Shown piece after piece: positions 1 through 10,977 of a DNA stretch of 32,189 bases. The stretch spans positions 1-32,189 of the forward strand of contig QBUV01000095.1 in NCBI GenBank assembly GCA_013572355.1, given 5' to 3'. Source of the stretch: Candidatus Methanogaster sp. Its GTDB lineage: Archaea > Halobacteriota > Methanosarcinia > Methanosarcinales > Methanogasteraceae. Made by a program: the position numbers and the translations under genes. Every line of letters begins with the position of its first letter. Positions within the stretch are counted from its first letter, which is position 1. The notes below the pieces were generated by a model. It had not been told where the DNA came from and searched no databases. It was given only the letters and a program-made list of their open reading frames with translations.

Positions 1-230
1 TAGCTGCGGATATCCGTTCTTTTCTATTGAATTGGTTATTTTCATGGTTTTTGGTTGGATGCAACAGAAACGAAAATATTAGACGATAAAATGGAAAGTT
101 TGGCTATCAATAGGTTTTTAGATAGTGCCGACCGAGTACAAACGGTGCATTAAGTCGCGAGATCCGAAACCCTTCGCGCGGGAAACTCGTGGCGGGGATT
201 TCGCGTGCTGTGGAAGGGTGTGGACAGAAG

Positions 231-287
231 AAGATCGTGCTGTAGGCACCGATCTTGCCGGGGTGCCGCCGGGCACTGTTACAGCAC
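231..287 (+). other. Hairpin-rich segment with mutually exclusive pairings (possible structured RNA, or part of a small CDS)
   Basis: AAGATCGTGC-TGTAG-GCAC(C)GATCTT forms a hairpin (231-256). GTGCTGTA (237-244) is also perfectly complementary to TACAGCAC (280-287), enclosing hairpin GTGCC/GGCAC (263-276). Confidence 0.3.
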
Positions 288-420
288 TCGGCATCGGACC
301 AGCCAGCCCCAGCCGACTGGACGCAATCGTGAGGGGAGCTTCGACGGGTGCAGATACCCAAGTGGCGCCCCCTCCCGCCATCCCTATAATCTTAATATCC
401 CTGCCCACAATCCCTTGATC

Positions 421-1458
421 ATGGAACAGGTGATCTGGACCGAGAAATACCGACCTCACACGTTCGATGATATCGTCGGGCACGAACACGTCGTATCCAA
501 CCTGAAACATCTGGTCGAATCGAACAATCTCCCGCATCTGGTATTATACGGCGCTAAAAACACAGGAAAAAGGTCAACTGTGTCCGTACTTGCCGGAGCG
601 CTCTATGGAGATCAGTGGGAGAACAATCTTGCCGTCTTCGACGCATCCAACTTCTTTGACCGCGGCAAGAAGTATCTTGTGTCAGATCCGAGATTTGCAA
701 GACTCATCGGGACCGACGATCCAAAGAAGATACAGAAAACCGTGATCTCGGTATTCAAACAGGTCATCAACGAATATGCGGGCATGGCTGCCCTTGATTC
801 CGACTTCCGGATGATATTCATCGATAGCGCTGAGGCGTTGAGCATGGATGCGCAGCACGCGCTGCGGCGTATCATGGAAAAGCACGCTCATACCTGTAGA
901 TTTGTCCTGTCCACCACGCATCTTCCCAGATTGATTCCTGCGCTACGCTCGAGGGGGTTAAATCTCTTCTTTGACCGCGCAAGCGATGCTGCAATCGCCG
1001 CGCATATCCGCTACATCGCAGAGGCAGAGCGCGCGCCCATCACCGACGACGGAGTTCAGGCGATCGTATACGAGGCAGACGGCGATCTTGCGTTTGCGAT
1101 CATGGTGCTCCAGATCGCATCCATCGAGCACCGTGAGATCACAGCAAACACGGTCTACGAGATCGATCTCGAACGCATCCCGGAGGGGATCTTGCAACTA
1201 TTACATGCGTCGCTTGCAGGGGATTTCAAAGCGGCAAGGAAGCGGATCGATGATCTGCTGATGGAGGAGAGCGGCACCGATATCGTGCATCGGCTGCGCA
1301 GGGTTACAGAGAACAAGGGCTTTGACAGCGTTCTTTTCGCAGAACTTGCAATCCTTCTTGCAGACGCCGATATGAACCTGATCAGCGGGAGTAATGAGCG
1401 GGTGCAACTCGAAGCATGGGCAACTCAGGTCGGGATGCTCATGGAGAGGCGGTCCTGA
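421..1458 (+). CDS. Replication factor C small subunit-like protein (divergent AAA+ paralog)
   Basis: ORF 205..1458, but similarity starts at ATG 421 (MEQVIWTEKYRPHTFDDIVGHEHVVSNLKHLVESNNLPHLVLYG...). RFC hallmarks include EKYRP, DAQHALRRIMEKHAHTCRFVLST and NERVQLEAW. The ATPase motifs are degenerate. A TATA-like stretch (tataatcttaatatcc) lies just upstream. Confidence 0.85.
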   Translation: MEQVIWTEKYRPHTFDDIVGHEHVVSNLKHLVESNNLPHLVLYGAKNTGKRSTVSVLAGALYGDQWENNLAVFDASNFFDRGKKYLVSDPRFARLIGTDDPKKIQKTVISVFKQVINEYAGMAALDSDFRMIFIDSAEALSMDAQHALRRIMEKHAHTCRFVLSTTHLPRLIPALRSRGLNLFFDRASDAAIAAHIRYIAEAERAPITDDGVQAIVYEADGDLAFAIMVLQIASIEHREITANTVYEIDLERIPEGILQLLHASLAGDFKAARKRIDDLLMEESGTDIVHRLRRVTENKGFDSVLFAELAILLADADMNLISGSNERVQLEAWATQVGMLMERRS

Positions 1459-1568
1459 TGCCGGTAAACGTCTCATCGTGAAGCAACCAGACCTCGCAAC
1501 AGTAATATATGCGGTGAAGTAGAGTACAACTGGTGCATTATGTACAAGAAAGAAAGGAGTTCTTAAAT

Positions 1569-1799
1569 ATGGTAATCGGAGTTACTATGATTAACGTGGT
1601 GCCAGGGCAGGAGAAGGCGACCTACAACGAATTGTGCAATCTCGACGGTATCAAGGAAGTGTATCACGTATTCGGTGAATACGACTTCGTGGCTGTCATC
1701 GAGGTGCAGGGATTGAGCACGCTTAACAAACTGGTCGATCTGATCAGGGAGAACAAGAGCGTAACCGCGACCAAAACCGTGATCGGAGCTGAGCTGTAA
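1569..1799 (+). CDS. Stand-alone Lrp/AsnC ligand-binding (RAM) domain protein
   Basis: ORF 1533..1799 with a likely ATG at 1569: MVIGVTMINVVPGQEKATYNELCNLDGIKEVYHVFGEYDFVAVIEVQ..., a typical AsnC effector domain with no HTH. Confidence 0.8.
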   Translation: MVIGVTMINVVPGQEKATYNELCNLDGIKEVYHVFGEYDFVAVIEVQGLSTLNKLVDLIRENKSVTATKTVIGAEL

Positions 1800-1817
1800 G
1801 GCTATAGATTATGAAAA

Positions 1818-1890
1818 CGCCCGGACCGGGATTCGAACCCGGGGCGGAGCCTCGACAGGGCTCCATGCTAGGCCACTACACTATCCGGAC
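1818..1890 (-). tRNA. tRNA-Asp (GTC)
   Basis: The reverse complement GTCCGGATAGTGTAGTGGCCTAGCATGGAGCCCTGTCGAGGCTCC...GGGTTCGAATCCCGGTCCGGGCG folds as a cloverleaf. Anticodon loop is CTGTCGA (GTC); CCA is not encoded. Confidence 0.93.
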
Positions 1891-2023
1891 AAGCCAGGCA
1901 TAATATCCTGAAGGTATTTGATCTCTACCGATCTCACTTAAACCTTTGCACAGCGAAATCGCGTACAAACATATTTATTACATCAACCACCCGTATCAAA
2001 GAAATCCAAAACGAGGACTATTC

Positions 2024-4348
2024 ATGATCAAAGACGGACGATTCATACTTGACGGCATGGAGAACGTGGTGATCAACATCGGAAAAGTCACCACAGAGGA
2101 GGAACTCGCAGAGCAGGAATGGGAGCCGATGGGACCCACCCCGAAGCCTGGAATTCTCTCGCTTCGAAATTGGGATCACCGCCTGTTAAAGGACTTCCCA
2201 CCATTCTACGCTCCGATCTGTGACATGTGCTGTCTCTGCACATACGGAAAATGCGATCTCACAGGCGACCGGAAGGGCGCGTGCGGAATCGGTATCGAAG
2301 CGCAGCAGGCGCGCATGGTCACGATCGCATGTTGCATCGGGACCGCAGCACATGCAGGACATGCGAACCACGTGCTGCACGAGCTGATCAAATGGCGCGG
2401 CAGGGATCATCCGATCGATCTCGGCCCCTACATCGATGTCGAGGCGCCGATCATACGAACCGTCGTCGGCACCAGACCAAAGACCCTTGGCGACCTTGAG
2501 GAGGTACTCAATTATGTGAACCAGCAGCTTGTTCATGTGCTCTCATCGACGCACACGGGTCAGGAGGGTTCATACATCGATTTCGAGTCAAAGGCGCTGC
2601 ATGTCTCGATGATCGACAACCTCGCAAAGGAGGTCGCGGACATCGCGCAGATCGCGGGATTCGACTTCCCGAAAGGCGACCCCGATGCTGCGCTCATCGA
2701 TTTCGGGTTCGGCGCGGTCGACAGGACAAAGCCAGTCATCGTTTTCATCGGGCATTACCCGGCTGTGAGTGTCGCAACGATCGATTACATAGAGGAACAC
2801 GGTCTTTCCGATAAGATGGAGGTCTGCGGAATCTGCTGTACCGCAATTGAGACGAGCAGATATAGCGCATCTGCAAAGGTTATCGGTCCATTATCCATGC
2901 AACAATTCTTTGTGCGCTCAGGAATTGCTGATGTCATCGTCCTGGACGAGCAGTGCGTGAGGACTGATCTTCTGGAGGAGGCGCAGAAGACCGGAGCACC
3001 ATTAATCCTCACAACCGATAAAATATGCTACAACCTGCCTGACGTTACGAATCGCGATCCTGACAAGGTCGTTTCCGATCTTTTGAACGGCACGCCAGGG
3101 GTTCTGATATCAGATCCGCTCATAGCAGCTCAGGTGATCACAAAGACCGCTCTTGAGATCAAACCGAAGAGGGATGCGCTCAATCACCTGCCAGAACTTG
3201 ACGAAGTGCAGAAGCTTGCAGAGGAGTGTATCGAGTGCGGCTGGTGCGACCGGGCATGTCCGAACAGCCTTCCGGTCAAGGACGCGATGATCAAAGCAAA
3301 GGAAGGCGATTTCGGGGGGCTTTCTGACCTCTTCAGCCCGTGCATGAGTTGCGGCAGGTGCGAATCCGAGTGCAAAAAAGACCTTCCGATCATCAGCATG
3401 ATTCTTAAGTCCGCTCAGGATATCGCATTTGGCGAGACGTACACGATGCGGGCTGGAAGAGGACCTGTTCTTGACACCGAGATCAGGAAGGTAGGCGCTC
3501 CGCTTGTCCTCGGCGAGATTCCCGGAATCGTTGCGCTTGTTGGGTGCAGCAACTTCCCAAACGGCGAGGTCGAGGTCGCAAAGATCGCTGAAGAGTTTGC
3601 ACGCCGGAACTACATCGTCGTTGCAACGGGCTGCTCAGCAATGGCGATGGCGATGTACCGCTGCGAGGATGGACAGACGCTCTATGAAAAATATCCGGGC
3701 TCCTTTGATGCGGGCGGTGTTGTCAACATCGGCTCGTGCGTTGCAAACGCTCACATTGTCGGTGCCGCAATCAAGGTCGCGGCAATCTTCGCCCGCCTCC
3801 CGCTGCGGGGGAACTTCGAGGAGATCGCTGACTACATCTTAAACAAGGTCGGAGCATGTGGAATCGCGTGGGGTGCGATGAGCCAGAAGGCAGCATCCAT
3901 CGCAACAGGCACCAACCGGTGGGGGATCCCAGTGATCGTTGGCCCGCACGGATCAAAGTACAGACGGGCGTACATCAGTAACAAGGAACTAAGCGAGTGG
4001 GAACTCTACGACAAAAGGACTGGCGAGGTCGTGGAGGGCGAACCCGCGCCTGAACACCTGATGTACCCGGCAGAGACGATGGAAGAGGCGATCGTTCTAA
4101 CTGCTAAGTTATGCATCAGACCGAGCGACAATGCGAAGGGGCGACAGATCAAACTCTCAAACTACGTCGATCTGTACAAGAAATACATGGGAACGCTACC
4201 GCCTGACCTGCATCTCTTCGTCCGAAATGAACGTGACATTCCGATCACGATGAAGGACGAGATCATGGAGTATCTGGAAGAAGCCGGCTGGAAGCCACGA
4301 AAGGCGATAGGCGATCCGAGCAGGCTTGTACCTGAGGAGGAGGTATAA
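2024..4348 (+). CDS. cdhA: CO dehydrogenase/acetyl-CoA synthase complex alpha subunit
   Basis: Protein of about 774 aa starting [20 protein letters not shown]. Cysteine clusters [14 protein letters not shown] and CGICC, ferredoxin motifs [12 protein letters not shown] and [13 protein letters not shown]. Start chosen at ATG 2024 rather than the ORF start at 1946. Confidence 0.95.
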   Translation: MIKDGRFILDGMENVVINIGKVTTEEELAEQEWEPMGPTPKPGILSLRNWDHRLLKDFPPFYAPICDMCCLCTYGKCDLTGDRKGACGIGIEAQQARMVTIACCIGTAAHAGHANHVLHELIKWRGRDHPIDLGPYIDVEAPIIRTVVGTRPKTLGDLEEVLNYVNQQLVHVLSSTHTGQEGSYIDFESKALHVSMIDNLAKEVADIAQIAGFDFPKGDPDAALIDFGFGAVDRTKPVIVFIGHYPAVSVATIDYIEEHGLSDKMEVCGICCTAIETSRYSASAKVIGPLSMQQFFVRSGIADVIVLDEQCVRTDLLEEAQKTGAPLILTTDKICYNLPDVTNRDPDKVVSDLLNGTPGVLISDPLIAAQVITKTALEIKPKRDALNHLPELDEVQKLAEECIECGWCDRACPNSLPVKDAMIKAKEGDFGGLSDLFSPCMSCGRCESECKKDLPIISMILKSAQDIAFGETYTMRAGRGPVLDTEIRKVGAPLVLGEIPGIVALVGCSNFPNGEVEVAKIAEEFARRNYIVVATGCSAMAMAMYRCEDGQTLYEKYPGSFDAGGVVNIGSCVANAHIVGAAIKVAAIFARLPLRGNFEEIADYILNKVGACGIAWGAMSQKAASIATGTNRWGIPVIVGPHGSKYRRAYISNKELSEWELYDKRTGEVVEGEPAPEHLMYPAETMEEAIVLTAKLCIRPSDNAKGRQIKLSNYVDLYKKYMGTLPPDLHLFVRNERDIPITMKDEIMEYLEEAGWKPRKAIGDPSRLVPEEEV

Positions 4349-4350
4349 CA

Positions 4351-4860
4351 ATGACACGAGCATACCAGTGCGCAAACGTCCCGGGTCCGCATCTCGGGAA
4401 GGTCGGGACATCTGCGAGCGTTGCGGCGGCGATCAAGCGGGCAGAGCGCCCGGTTCTCATCGTTGGAAGCGATCTAAGGCATCTTGACTGGGCTCTGGAT
4501 CTTGCAAAGGAGAGGAATATCCCGGTCGTTGCGACAGCGCACGTTGCAGGTGCGATGCGTGAGAAGGGCGTCCGCCCGGACCGGGAGATGGGCGCAATCG
4601 AGATCACGAATCTTCTGAAGAGTCCGGAATGGGGCGGCGTCCGGGGCGAGGGGCAGCATGATCTTGCGATCTTTACGGACGTTCTGTACTACCTCGAAGC
4701 CCAGATGCTCTCCGCGCTCAAGCACTTTGCGCCGCACATCAAGACGATCTCGCTGACACGGGGGCACCAGCCGAATGCTGACCAGTCGCTTCCGAATCTG
4801 AGCGAGAAGAAGCTTGCTGAGTTTCTGGCAGGGGTTATGGGCGAGCTTAATGAGTCGTGA
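4351..4860 (+). CDS. cdhB: CO dehydrogenase/acetyl-CoA synthase complex epsilon subunit
   Basis: 169 aa (MTRAYQCANVPGPHLGKVGTSASVAAAIKRAERPVLIVGSDL...), 2 bp after cdhA in the same orientation. Confidence 0.92.
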   Translation: MTRAYQCANVPGPHLGKVGTSASVAAAIKRAERPVLIVGSDLRHLDWALDLAKERNIPVVATAHVAGAMREKGVRPDREMGAIEITNLLKSPEWGGVRGEGQHDLAIFTDVLYYLEAQMLSALKHFAPHIKTISLTRGHQPNADQSLPNLSEKKLAEFLAGVMGELNES

Positions 4861-4947
4861 GTGGTCAGATGAGTGGGTGGGGGGAGAACGGCGGACGGAT
4901 GCAGATAGCGAATTTTGGCATACAACCCCACTATCGCTCGGACTTGC

Positions 4948-5544
4948 TCAGATGCCCCGATACCGCATGAACGCGCCAATTCCGAGCAGCGCGCCCAGAA
5001 TAACCACCAGCCAGAACAGTACACTGTCGGTCAATCTTGTCCCCTCGGTCTCCAGCGCTGCCTCTGCCGGTCTGGTAGGAATCCCGCCTGCAACCGGCGT
5101 AACCTTCTCGGTCGGCACTGGCGTGGGCGGTGGGGGCGGCGTCAGGACAGATACCTCTACGAAACACCACGTATTCGGATCGTTCGCGGCGTTATCCGCG
5201 ATCCCGATGTTGTAGGTTCCGGGAGATGTGTTCTCACCGGCATAGATCGTTACCTCGTACGTAGCAGTCTCTCCGATATCGATGGTCTGCGATTCTACAG
5301 GAGATATGGTAATTCCCTCTGGCAGATCGCGGGGATATTTGAGAATGGCTCCACCATAGCAGAGATTTCCGTGATTTGTGGCAGAGACTGAGAACGTCGT
5401 GCTCGAGCCCTGATAGACCTCAACCGGCTGGACCTCCCCGATATCCACATAATCCTCGTATATCGAGCCGTCCTCGATAACCGAAACTGCCGGATATGCG
5501 AGCACTGCAATGAGTAGTGCTGCGCAGACGATTGGCTTTACCAT
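4948..5544 (-). CDS. Predicted secreted/membrane-anchored surface protein
   Basis: 198 aa: N-terminal signal peptide (MVKPIVCAALLIAVLAYPAVS), beta-rich CARDB/NEW3-like segment, proline-rich linker (TPPPPPTPVPTEKVTP), C-terminal TM (SVLFWLVVILGALLGIGAFMRYRGI). Confidence 0.75.
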   Translation of the reverse strand: MVKPIVCAALLIAVLAYPAVSVIEDGSIYEDYVDIGEVQPVEVYQGSSTTFSVSATNHGNLCYGGAILKYPRDLPEGITISPVESQTIDIGETATYEVTIYAGENTSPGTYNIGIADNAANDPNTWCFVEVSVLTPPPPPTPVPTEKVTPVAGGIPTRPAEAALETEGTRLTDSVLFWLVVILGALLGIGAFMRYRGI

Positions 5545-5753
5545 AGCGATAGATTATGTTAAACGTTGCAATAAGGTTTACTGTTGCGACTCACAAGTCA
5601 GGGGACACTGCATCCAGTGGGGCTCAGGCAACCAGCCCCAAGGTCTGCACAATAACTCATATCCCCTGCACATCCCGCACATATCCCACGCACGCAACCA
5701 TAACTTACTTTACCAAGTACGGATAAAGTGGCGCACAAACACGAGGCATCGAG

Positions 5754-7562
5754 ATGGAGATCAAAGGCGGCTACACAAAGAAGATACTGAATATCGACCT
5801 GACCAAAGGTAAATCGGTCGTAACCGATGTTGATGACGAGTTCGCGCTGAAATACATCGGTGGCAGGGGCTGGGGTGCGAAGATCGTGCTCGACAATCTC
5901 ATGAAGCACCCGGATCTAAAGCCGCTCGGTCCCGAGAATGTCATAGTGATCGCGCCGGGTCCGCTCTCTGGCTTGTACCTTCCGGCATCAGGCAAGAACT
6001 CATTCATATCGATCTCGCCGCTGACTGGCATATATGGCGATAGCAGCATGGGCGGGCTTTTCGGGGTGGAACTGCGGCAGGCTGGTTACGATGCGCTGGT
6101 AATCAAAGGCAGGGCGGATGCGCTTTCCATGATCTGCATCGATGATGGCGATATCGAGATCAGAAGTGCATCCGCTTATGCGGGCAAGACCAGTTCTGAT
6201 ACCGAGCGCGCTGTCAAGGAGGACATGGGCGACATCGAGACCCGGGTCGCCGTGATCGGTCCTGCAGGCGAGAATCTCGTCAAATTCGCGTGCATCAACA
6301 CCGAATGGAGCCGGAATGCCGGGCGTACGGGCATGGGGGCAATCTTTGGCTCAAAGAACTTAAAAGCAGTAGCAGTCAGGGGCTCACACGACCTGCCTGT
6401 CCATGATATGGACGCGCTCATCGATGCAGGTGACCGGGCATTTGATTACCTGAAGAGCCACGATCTCTTCGAGTTATGGCAGCAGCAGGGCTTGATGTCG
6501 GTCATCGATTATATCAACACCGCTGGTGCGATGCCGACCCACAACTTCAACGATGCCCATTTCGACGGCGCTGATACGATAAACGGCGATACTATGCTGA
6601 AATACAAGATCGGGGACACCGCCTGCTTCTGCTGCCCGATGTCGTGCGGAAATATATGCCTCGTTAAAGGGGGGAAGTATGCAGGAACCGTGACAGAGGG
6701 TCCTGAATACGAGACTGCATGTATGTTCGGCTCAAACGTCGGCGTAACCGATTTTGAAGTGATCCTGCGTGCAAATATGCTGTGCGACGACCTTGGCATC
6801 GATACCATATCGACAGGCAACCTGATCGCTGTTCTAATCGATGGATACGAACAGGGAATCCTCAATCGTGATGATCTGGACGGGATGACCTTGAAGTGGG
6901 GGGATGGTGATTCGGTTCTTGAGCTGATTGAAAAGATCGCACACAGGGAAGGTATCGGTAATATCGTGGCAGATGGAACTTACGGACTGATAAAACATTT
7001 CCCTGACCTTGAAAATCTAATATCCCACACAAAAGGGCTCGAGATGACCGCGTACGATGCAAGGATCGGTGTCACGATGGCGCTCGGATACGGGACATCT
7101 GATATCGGCGCACACCACACCAGGGCGTGGCCTCTTGCAAAGGAGATCGAACTTGGCAGCAACTGGACACTCGACGAACGCGTCGATCTCGTGATCTACC
7201 ACCAGACCGTGCGCCCGCTCTTCGACTGTCTCGGCGTCTGCAGGCTCCCGTGGATCGAACTCGGGCTCGATGAGCATATCTATGCAGATCTATTCGCTGC
7301 CGCAACAGGAGTTCCATTGACACTTGAGGATATGTTCGAGCGGTCAAGCCACATCTATGACCTCACACGCACGATCAACGTAAAACTCGGAGTCACCAGG
7401 AAGGATGATTATCCGTCCGAGCGGGCATTCACGACACCGATCAAGACCGGACCCCACGCAGGCGAATTGCTGGATCGTGAGTATTTCGAGAGTGCGCTTA
7501 CGATGTATTATGAAAAGCGGGGCTGGGACAAGAACGGAGTCCCGACCGCGTTCACCGCGTGA
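5754..7562 (+). CDS. aor: Aldehyde:ferredoxin oxidoreductase family protein (tungsten enzyme)
   Basis: 602 aa: GGYTKKILNIDLTKGK, YIGGRGWGAKIV, GPLSG, GRTGMGAIFGSKNLKAVAVRG, Cys cluster CFCCPMSC and DCLGVC near the C-terminus. Confidence 0.92.
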   Translation: MEIKGGYTKKILNIDLTKGKSVVTDVDDEFALKYIGGRGWGAKIVLDNLMKHPDLKPLGPENVIVIAPGPLSGLYLPASGKNSFISISPLTGIYGDSSMGGLFGVELRQAGYDALVIKGRADALSMICIDDGDIEIRSASAYAGKTSSDTERAVKEDMGDIETRVAVIGPAGENLVKFACINTEWSRNAGRTGMGAIFGSKNLKAVAVRGSHDLPVHDMDALIDAGDRAFDYLKSHDLFELWQQQGLMSVIDYINTAGAMPTHNFNDAHFDGADTINGDTMLKYKIGDTACFCCPMSCGNICLVKGGKYAGTVTEGPEYETACMFGSNVGVTDFEVILRANMLCDDLGIDTISTGNLIAVLIDGYEQGILNRDDLDGMTLKWGDGDSVLELIEKIAHREGIGNIVADGTYGLIKHFPDLENLISHTKGLEMTAYDARIGVTMALGYGTSDIGAHHTRAWPLAKEIELGSNWTLDERVDLVIYHQTVRPLFDCLGVCRLPWIELGLDEHIYADLFAAATGVPLTLEDMFERSSHIYDLTRTINVKLGVTRKDDYPSERAFTTPIKTGPHAGELLDREYFESALTMYYEKRGWDKNGVPTAFTA

Positions 7563-7604
7563 AATCGCGAAACTGTTATTACGCTTAATGCAAGTGGGAT
7601 TACC

Positions 7605-8351
7605 ATGCATCCGAATGGGAAAGTATATCTGGTCGGCTCCGGTCCTGGTGATCCCGAACTCCTGACGATCAAGGCTCTGCGTCTTATTAAGGCGGCAGAC
7701 GTGATCGTGTACGATCAACTGCCAGGACCTGAAATACTCGCGTTGCTTCCGAAAAGCGCGGAACTGATCGATGTCGGCAAATACGCAGGCGACCACACGC
7801 TTTCACAGGATGAGATCAACCGATTGCTGGTAGATTACGCATTGCAGGGGAAGACCGTGGTTCGTCTGAAGGGCGGCGACCCATATCTCTTCGGAAGAGG
7901 TGGCGAGGAAGCACTGGAACTTCGGAAAGCCGGGATCGAGTTTGAGGTGGTGCCCGGCATCACGTCTGCAATAGCAGTTCCCGCGTACGCAGGCATCCCG
8001 ATAACGCACCGGGATAATGCGTCGATGGTGACGATCATCACAGGACATGAGCAGAAGAAGGAAGGGTCGATGCTCGACTGGGAATGGCTTTCGCGGTCGT
8101 TGGGTACGCTCGTGATCCTGATGGGAGTGAGCACGCTTGGCACGTACATCCCGGAATTGATGCGGTACGGCAGTGATCCCGATACGCCTGTTGCGATAAT
8201 CGAGCGCGGGACGAGGGATGATCAGGTGGTGACCACAGGAAGTTTAAGCACGATCGTCGATATCGCAAAGGATCGCGGGGTTAAGGCGCCTGCGATTGTT
8301 GTGATCGGGGATGTGGTGCGGCTGCACGAGGTGCTGGGCTCGTCCGGATGA
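7605..8351 (+). CDS. cobA: Uroporphyrinogen-III C-methyltransferase
   Basis: 248 aa: [65 protein letters not shown]. Classic SUMT motifs. Confidence 0.93.
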   Translation: MHPNGKVYLVGSGPGDPELLTIKALRLIKAADVIVYDQLPGPEILALLPKSAELIDVGKYAGDHTLSQDEINRLLVDYALQGKTVVRLKGGDPYLFGRGGEEALELRKAGIEFEVVPGITSAIAVPAYAGIPITHRDNASMVTIITGHEQKKEGSMLDWEWLSRSLGTLVILMGVSTLGTYIPELMRYGSDPDTPVAIIERGTRDDQVVTTGSLSTIVDIAKDRGVKAPAIVVIGDVVRLHEVLGSSG

Positions 8352-8418
8352 AACTCAGATCAACAAGAGTTTTTTCGTTTAAAAGATCGCTAGTAACGTC
8401 TCAAACAATCTTCAGATC

Positions 8419-8955
8419 CTATCCTGCATCGTCCCGTGCAATCTCCCTGATCCGCTCGACCCCCCCGATCTTATCAATCGTCTCTGCCACAGCATCAGGT
8501 ACGAGATGTTCCCACTCCTCGCCAGAGAGCATCTTTTTTCGTATAATGGTTCCGGAGTAGACCTCCCGCTGGTGCATCTGGGAACGCTTTACCGGAACTC
8601 CTGCCTCCTCGAACAACCGGAAAACGAGCGGGTTGTTTGTGTACACGGTCTCGAAATGCGGAGTCATCGATAGCACATGTGAGGCCCAGACTGCATTTCG
8701 CTGTATATCCTCGATCGGAATTACGTAATAATCAATATCTAAATCTTTCAGCGAACGTGAGACCATAACTACACGTTCGCCTGCGGTAAACGGATTCTCT
8801 GGCTCATGGCTACGCTGTGCGCTACCGATCCCGACGATGATTTCGTCGACATCGTCGGCGATGTTGCCAAGTATGGTGTGGTGCCCTATGTGGTATGGCT
8901 GAAAGCGCCCGATATAGAAGGCACGGTTAATGCGCCCCGCCTTCCTTTGGCGCAT
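8419..8955 (-). CDS. nadM: Archaeal nicotinamide-nucleotide adenylyltransferase
   Basis: 178 aa: [55 protein letters not shown]. Overlaps the 3' end of the upstream gene by 29 bp. Confidence 0.92.
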   Translation of the reverse strand: MRQRKAGRINRAFYIGRFQPYHIGHHTILGNIADDVDEIIVGIGSAQRSHEPENPFTAGERVVMVSRSLKDLDIDYYVIPIEDIQRNAVWASHVLSMTPHFETVYTNNPLVFRLFEEAGVPVKRSQMHQREVYSGTIIRKKMLSGEEWEHLVPDAVAETIDKIGGVERIREIARDDAG

Positions 8956-9970
8956 TGTTCTTGTGCTTCATATCTGCAAGTTTCTTTATGAGGAACATCC
9001 CTGGCTTCGGGTCATCCATGTATTCGATGCCCTTCACCTTGTTCAGGTACGTTTCACCGGTCTCGGTTCTGACGATTACAGAGTTCCAGCCATCTGGCGC
9101 GCCGACCGATCCAACCGAGATGTCTGCGTAGTATGCTGTGTAATCGAGACAGTGGTGGCATGGGTTTCGTGCAAGCGCCGCAATTTCCTTGATCGCAACA
9201 CTGTGACCAACAGGTTCCTCGCCGTTGTCGCCGTTCTTGGTGAACGCCCAGAACTTTCCTCCTCCGAAGTCCATCTTCACGACCTGTTTGATATCAAGCC
9301 CCATGATATTCGGGATGATATTGTCGCAGAGTGCCTCGCTGGTGAAGCTCTCCATACAGAGGATTCCGATCACAAGAGCGATTCGGTCAGTCATGTTCTC
9401 TCGCATGAGTGCTGCGCCGTGTGCCTGACACGGTACTCCTACGACCGCGATCTTTTCGTACTTCTTCATCGCATCCTTAAGCTGCGCAAGAACAGGCGCT
9501 GAACTGTACTTCGTGCCCTTTGATAAATCAACATCTGACGCCTTTGTCAGTATAAATGGCTCGATGCCCCAGTTCTCATCCCGCTTGATACCGACAGCAC
9601 AGTCGATCTCTCCCTGCTCGAATAAGGATTTGAGTATTGCTGATACGACCGCACCGTCCTGCCCCTCTAACTCACTCTTCCCTCCTCTGAAGCTTCGGAC
9701 GTTGTCAAACTCGTCTGTCGGGAACCCGTCCACGACAGGACAAACCCTTGAACATGTCAGACAGTCCTCACAGACCTCACATGCTGCGCCGTGAACATAA
9801 TAAGTTAGATTATTCGGATCGCGTCTGCTTGCGCTCGGGGGACGAGTCTCGTCTTCAGGCACATCTGCCTCAGACTCTACGTAAACGGCATTGAGGGGGC
9901 ATGTTGCTTCACATGCCCCGCAAGCCGCGCAGACGCCATTTTCAATGACTTCTACGATCTTTGGCGGCAA
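8927..9970 (-). CDS. fpoF: F420H2 oxidoreductase subunit, FpoF/FqoF/FrhB family
   Basis: 347 aa: N-terminal ferredoxin cluster [63 protein letters not shown]. Located directly downstream of mer. Confidence 0.87.
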   Translation of the reverse strand: MPPKIVEVIENGVCAACGACEATCPLNAVYVESEADVPEDETRPPSASRRDPNNLTYYVHGAACEVCEDCLTCSRVCPVVDGFPTDEFDNVRSFRGGKSELEGQDGAVVSAILKSLFEQGEIDCAVGIKRDENWGIEPFILTKASDVDLSKGTKYSSAPVLAQLKDAMKKYEKIAVVGVPCQAHGAALMRENMTDRIALVIGILCMESFTSEALCDNIIPNIMGLDIKQVVKMDFGGGKFWAFTKNGDNGEEPVGHSVAIKEIAALARNPCHHCLDYTAYYADISVGSVGAPDGWNSVIVRTETGETYLNKVKGIEYMDDPKPGMFLIKKLADMKHKNNAPKEGGAH

Positions 9971-9975
9971 ATCCC

Positions 9976-10977
<1,002 letters not shown>

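Noticed and set aside
205-420. N-terminal extension of the RFC-like ORF (205..420)
   Set aside because: The extension (MLWKGVDRRRSCCRHRSC...) is Arg/Cys/His-rich out-of-frame-like sequence. RFC similarity starts exactly at ATG 421 with a TATA-like element just before it.
125-420. RNase P RNA or SRP RNA in the GC-rich leader
   Set aside because: I looked for conserved blocks (AAAGTCC / ACAGAA..GGCTTA for RNase P; CCAGGCCCGGAAGGGAGCA for SRP) and did not find them.
4814-5391. ORFs 4814..5215 (+) and 4915..5391 (+)
   Set aside because: They are antisense to the signal-peptide/TM surface protein, which has much better protein-like architecture.
7344-7796. 150-aa antisense ORF between aor and cobA
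   Set aside because: Overlaps the ends of two confident genes and has no domain signature.
8352-8418. T-rich stretch between cobA and nadM as a regulatory element
   Set aside because: Most simply a transcription termination zone between convergent genes (gttttttcgttt).
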